NCBI GenBank assembly: GCA_024362935.1
Contig: JANCRA010000030.1
Location: 6,120,096-6,184,095, forward strand
Direction of reading: 5' to 3'
Source: Setophaga petechia
Lineage: Eukaryota > Chordata > Aves > Passeriformes > Parulidae
DNA length: 64,000 nt
Position 1 is the first letter of the stretch. Each line of letters begins with the position of its first letter. Of this stretch, positions 60,242 through 64,000 are shown piece after piece. The position numbers and the translations under genes were made by a program. The notes beneath the pieces are model-generated. The model made no database searches and was not told the DNA's origin. It worked only from the letters and a program-made list of their open reading frames with translations.

Positions 60242-60518
60242 GTTATGCAAGCACAACATCTCCCTGCTCAGATTTACAGGCTGCTGTCAGCTACAGCACC
60301 GCAGCTGCAGCAATCCCTTCCTCCCGAGCTCATCGCCAGCAGGCAGAGGGAGTCCTTTCCCTGGAAGAAAATTTTTAGTGAAGGCAGCCAAAAGGAGATC
60401 CCTGAGCAGTCCTGCCAGGACCCTTGTGCACTGCAGAGATGTTTATATGCTCTGCTCTGCAAACCGGAGTCATCCTGGCTCACCACCCCTCGCGCCCTTC
60501 AGGCCGAGCTGAGCAGGG

Positions 60519-60597
60519 GAAGGCTCAGGGCAGGCTCTGGGAAGGCTCAGGGGAGGCTCAGGGATGGCCCTGGGAAGGCTCAGGGCAGGCTCAGGGG
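60519..60597. repeat. 10/11-bp minisatellite, GGCTCAGGG-type
   Basis: About eight imperfect copies of a GGCTCAGGGA-like unit in the FAM78A intron. Confidence 0.85.
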
Positions 60598-63500
60598 ATG
60601 CTGGGTGACCCAGCCCTCGCTGATGGATGAGTGGAGGTCCTGCTCTGCAGCCCCCACCCCTCCCTGCTGCACAGCCCAGCTCCGAAACCCCATCTGGGGG
60701 CTCCTCTCTCCCTTTCAGCTGCTGGTTTAGGATTACTTTCCATTCAGACAGGGGCTGGTACTCAGCTTGGCTGTCACCCAGGGCTGAGATGTGGCAGAGG
60801 TTGACTCTGAGGTGACAGGCGTGGTGCAGCCACAGCATCCCTGCAGGTACTGAGGTGCCAAACCAGGAGCTGAGATGCCCCAGAGGGTGAGAACCCTCCT
60901 GGGCTGCTCCAGCCTGCTCAGATCAGAGCTGCTGGCTGGATGGCAGGAGAACCTGGCAGAGAATGCTCAGTAAATGCAGATCCTCTAAGATCTGTTGTCC
61001 CCAGCTTCATTCCCAACGCTCCAGGTCAGGACAGAATTGCAGGAGCTTCTGGGGATTTGGCCAGGATTTCAACAAGAGCACAGGGGTGGAGCTGTGTCAG
61101 GGCCTGAGCAGGATGGTGCCTGCAGAGCCTGCAGCATCCCAGGACAAAGCTGAGCGTGGCTGGGCTCAGGGTGGCCCAGGAGGACACCCAGCTTGAGGAA
61201 AGGCGTGGGCAGGAATGGGGAAGGAGACACCAGCCCTTGTTTCTTCAGAGAGCACACTGTGCCTAATTCTAGCCAGTGTGGTTAACCCCAGGGTTTCAAA
61301 ACCATCATGCTTCATCTGCTCTGCTTGGAACAAGCAGAAAAATGAGGCCTCATGATGATCCCATGACTGGAGCAGAGCAGAGGCTGCATGGTGGCTGCTG
61401 CTGGTGATTGTCCCTCTCCTGATGCTCCAGCAAAGCCCCTGTGCCAGCCAGGCTGGCAGCCTCTGCTTGCACAGCGTGTCCATGTTAAATAATATGCCAA
61501 CAACTGGATGATTTTGGAAAGAATGCTGTGGAATGATCTTTGGCTGCATCAGCATCTTTCTCTGGTAGTGTCGAGCCAAGGAGAGACCAGAAAGTGCCCA
61601 GTAAACACTTTGCTGACAATAGCAGGAAGGAGGCATGAAAAGAAACCAAGCTATCTGGTTTCGTGGGTTCACTGATCAGCTCCAGGATCAGTAGGTTCTG
61701 CCTTACAACACTGACAAGCCTGTTTCTGCCTCCTCTGAAACCTCCAGAGCCAGTGTGGGCACCACCAGAGCCTGGAGCTGCCAAGAAACATCTCCTAACA
61801 AATGTCTTCTTGCTACCAGAAGGAACTTTGAGCTATTTCTTGTGGTACAAGCAGAGCCCTGCTGCTGACAGCCAAGCAGCTTTATGTAGGTTTTGGCTTC
61901 CCAGCTCTCATTCAGACACTTTTTTCCTCTTCTGTCACACAGAACGAATCCCCCAGCTCACCCTGAGCTCCCAGATGTCTGTCCCCCAGCACCCAGCAGG
62001 GCAGTGACAGCAAAGCCAGCCCTGGGCAGCCAGCAGTGGGAACACCCAGGTAACCTCTCCAGACAGGCACCAGGCACTATTGCAGCCTCAGCTCTAATTG
62101 CCTAAAGCCAGCTCCTAATTAGTCACAGGCCAGATGGACTTGCACAACCTTCTGCTTTCCAACACCTTCCTCTCCAAGCTCCCTAAATAAGAGCAGCCCC
62201 TCTGGGACACAGCCCCTGCCTGTGCATGGAGCAGGGCCATGTGTGGGTGTAGTGAAACTCTGTCTCAGGCATTTCACATCCCTGCTCCTGCCTCCCTCCA
62301 CCACTGGCCTGCACTGGGGACTCACTGAGAGAAAGAAAACCTGATAGCCAGAGCTGCTTAATTTTAAATTCTCCTTTACAGTGCCTCTCTCACCTTTTCC
62401 AGCACGTCAGGCAAGTCAAGGCAGGGTTAGAGTGAAGAACAGGAAGGAAATTTAAGATGTTGCTCCCCAGCTGACAGAGCTGTGCTGCTGTGGTCCCTCT
62501 TCCTCCCACCCTCCAGCTGTGTGTTCCTGCCTCATCTCCTGAACCAGCAGCAGTGTTTGGGGCTGGGTCAGGGACTGAAACTAACACAAAACTGGCATTA
62601 GGAAAAAGAGAACAATTTCTGCTGGTTTAGGGGGCAGAATCAAGTGCAACTGGACAACCCCTGGAACTGGGCTAAGGTGGGTGAGATCCAGGGGCCACTG
62701 CAGGGCAGCAGAGCCTTGTCCTCTGAATCCCTGGAGGAGTGAATTCCCACAGGGAACTGACCTCCCTTCACTTTCTTTGGAGAAGATGCCCTTGTGGTTT
62801 TTTTTGATTGTGTCCTCCCTCCTGGGGACCGGGGGTTTATTCTCTTGACAATTTGAGTTCATTATGTCCCTGCTGCAGGGCATGGAAGATTTAATCTCAC
62901 CAGGGAGAGATGCCTGGGAAGATGAAGTGATGATGTAAGGATGCAAGTGCCCCATGGAGTCTTCCAGGAGGAGAAACATCCACAGGAAAACTTCTCCAGA
63001 TTCTTGGCTGATCAAATTCCAACTCCAATTTATTTATCTCTCTCTTTTGCATATCTCCATCTGCACAGCTTCTTGCACATCTCCATGGAGATGAAGGAGG
63101 CTGGATAATGCCATTCCAGCACAGCCCAGAGCTGACACAGGTTCCACCAGGTGCAGAAACCAGCACCCACCCAGCAGATGCCAGCAGGGACCTGGTCCAG
63201 CTGCCTCTGCTCAGGCCACAGCTCTGGCCTGATCCTGCTGCCTCCCTCTGCACAGCAGATCCTTCCCAAAGGACAAAGGTAAAATCCTGCATTTTAGGGA
63301 GGAGCAGCAACACCAGCCATGGGGTGCACAGAGAGGGGTCAGAGAGCACATCCACATCCTCGTGCTGGGGGTTTTCATGTTCCCTGCAGCATCTCCTGAC
63401 TCACATGTAAAATAATGCCAGCACTTGTGTGTTAGCTGAGCTCTAATTCTCTCCCTTTAAATTTAAAAATGCTGCATTTAGCCCCCAAATTGTCAGTGCC

Positions 63501-64000
63501 ACTTTAAACGTGCGTGTCTAAATTATCCCCTCTGTACTCCCATCCCTATAGCAGCATTATGCACAGCTCCATCTGCTCCAGTATTTCTCAGCTGTTTCCA
63601 TCCTCAATGTAATGGCCAGCTTATGCACAGCTAACAACTTCCCAGCAGAGAAGTGAAAAATTAATCCAGAGCCTGCTGTAAGTATTGGTGCTTCAGTCGG
63701 ATGAGTGATTTCTGATTATTTGGGGGTTTTTGTTTGCCAGTCACCACAGGGGTTAAAAACATGGATGTGGCAGTGGCCTGTCCCTGCCATGGAAAGTTGG
63801 GACTCTGCTGGCATCAATCGATGCAGCTCTGTGGAGGTCAGTGGGATTACATCGAGTTACACCAGCCAAAGCCTTGGCCCATCCTTTCTCCCAGGTTTGT
63901 GTCCTCTCTCTCTCTCTGTAATGGTCTGCCAACCCATGTTTCAATAGCACTGAAGAGGCCTTTCCTCCTAAATGCCTTTATTTATAGCCTTCAGATGGCA

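Larger units (their letters stand above)
58750..64000 (-). other. FAM78A: FAM78A intron, running off the right edge
   Basis: I searched the minus strand for the first coding exon (MGCIQS start, and the part before SSWELPDL) and did not find it. The interval is GC-rich and holds minisatellites at 60067-60241 and 60519-60597, and a two-copy 19-bp repeat near 59501-59540. No other gene is recognised. Confidence 0.7.

Overview
The window is vertebrate nuclear DNA, almost certainly from a bird and probably a songbird. Genes are split into many small exons with GT-AG introns. The dispersed repeats are fragments of CR1, the main avian LINE, plus one solo retroviral LTR. No bacterial, plasmid or phage feature is present. 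Gene order matches the AIF1L - NUP214 - FAM78A block of human 9q34, from knowledge of that region.

Layout. (1) About 1-8440, plus strand: the 3' half of AIF1L, a small EF-hand actin-linked protein. Its last three coding exons (2978-3019, 4580-4742, 6406-6493) and a long 3'UTR are present; the earlier exons lie left of the window. A solo LTR (4146-4529) ends 50 bp before the second of these exons. (2) About 8830-9763: CR1 fragments, a 22-bp minisatellite and a CpG-rich promoter. (3) 9764-47891, plus strand: complete NUP214, the FG nucleoporin of the cytoplasmic face of the nuclear pore. I resolved 36 coding exons that join in one open frame of 6252 nt (2083 residues plus stop), with every exon phase agreeing. 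One intron is GC-AG, one acceptor is a TAGCAG tandem, and exon 22 has two competing donors. (4) About 48075-54350: intergenic DNA with no gene recognised, holding a roughly 220-bp-arm near-perfect foldback (50641-51216), a duplicated 69-bp unit carrying AP-1 sites, and two CR1 fragments. (5) About 54350-58749, minus strand: the last exon of FAM78A with a long 3'UTR. (6) 58750-64000: FAM78A intron sequence with minisatellites; the first exon lies beyond the right edge.

The genes are conserved neighbours rather than parts of one pathway. AIF1L and NUP214 are head to tail; NUP214 and FAM78A are tail to tail. I found no unknown protein-coding system. The least explained structure is the foldback between NUP214 and FAM78A.
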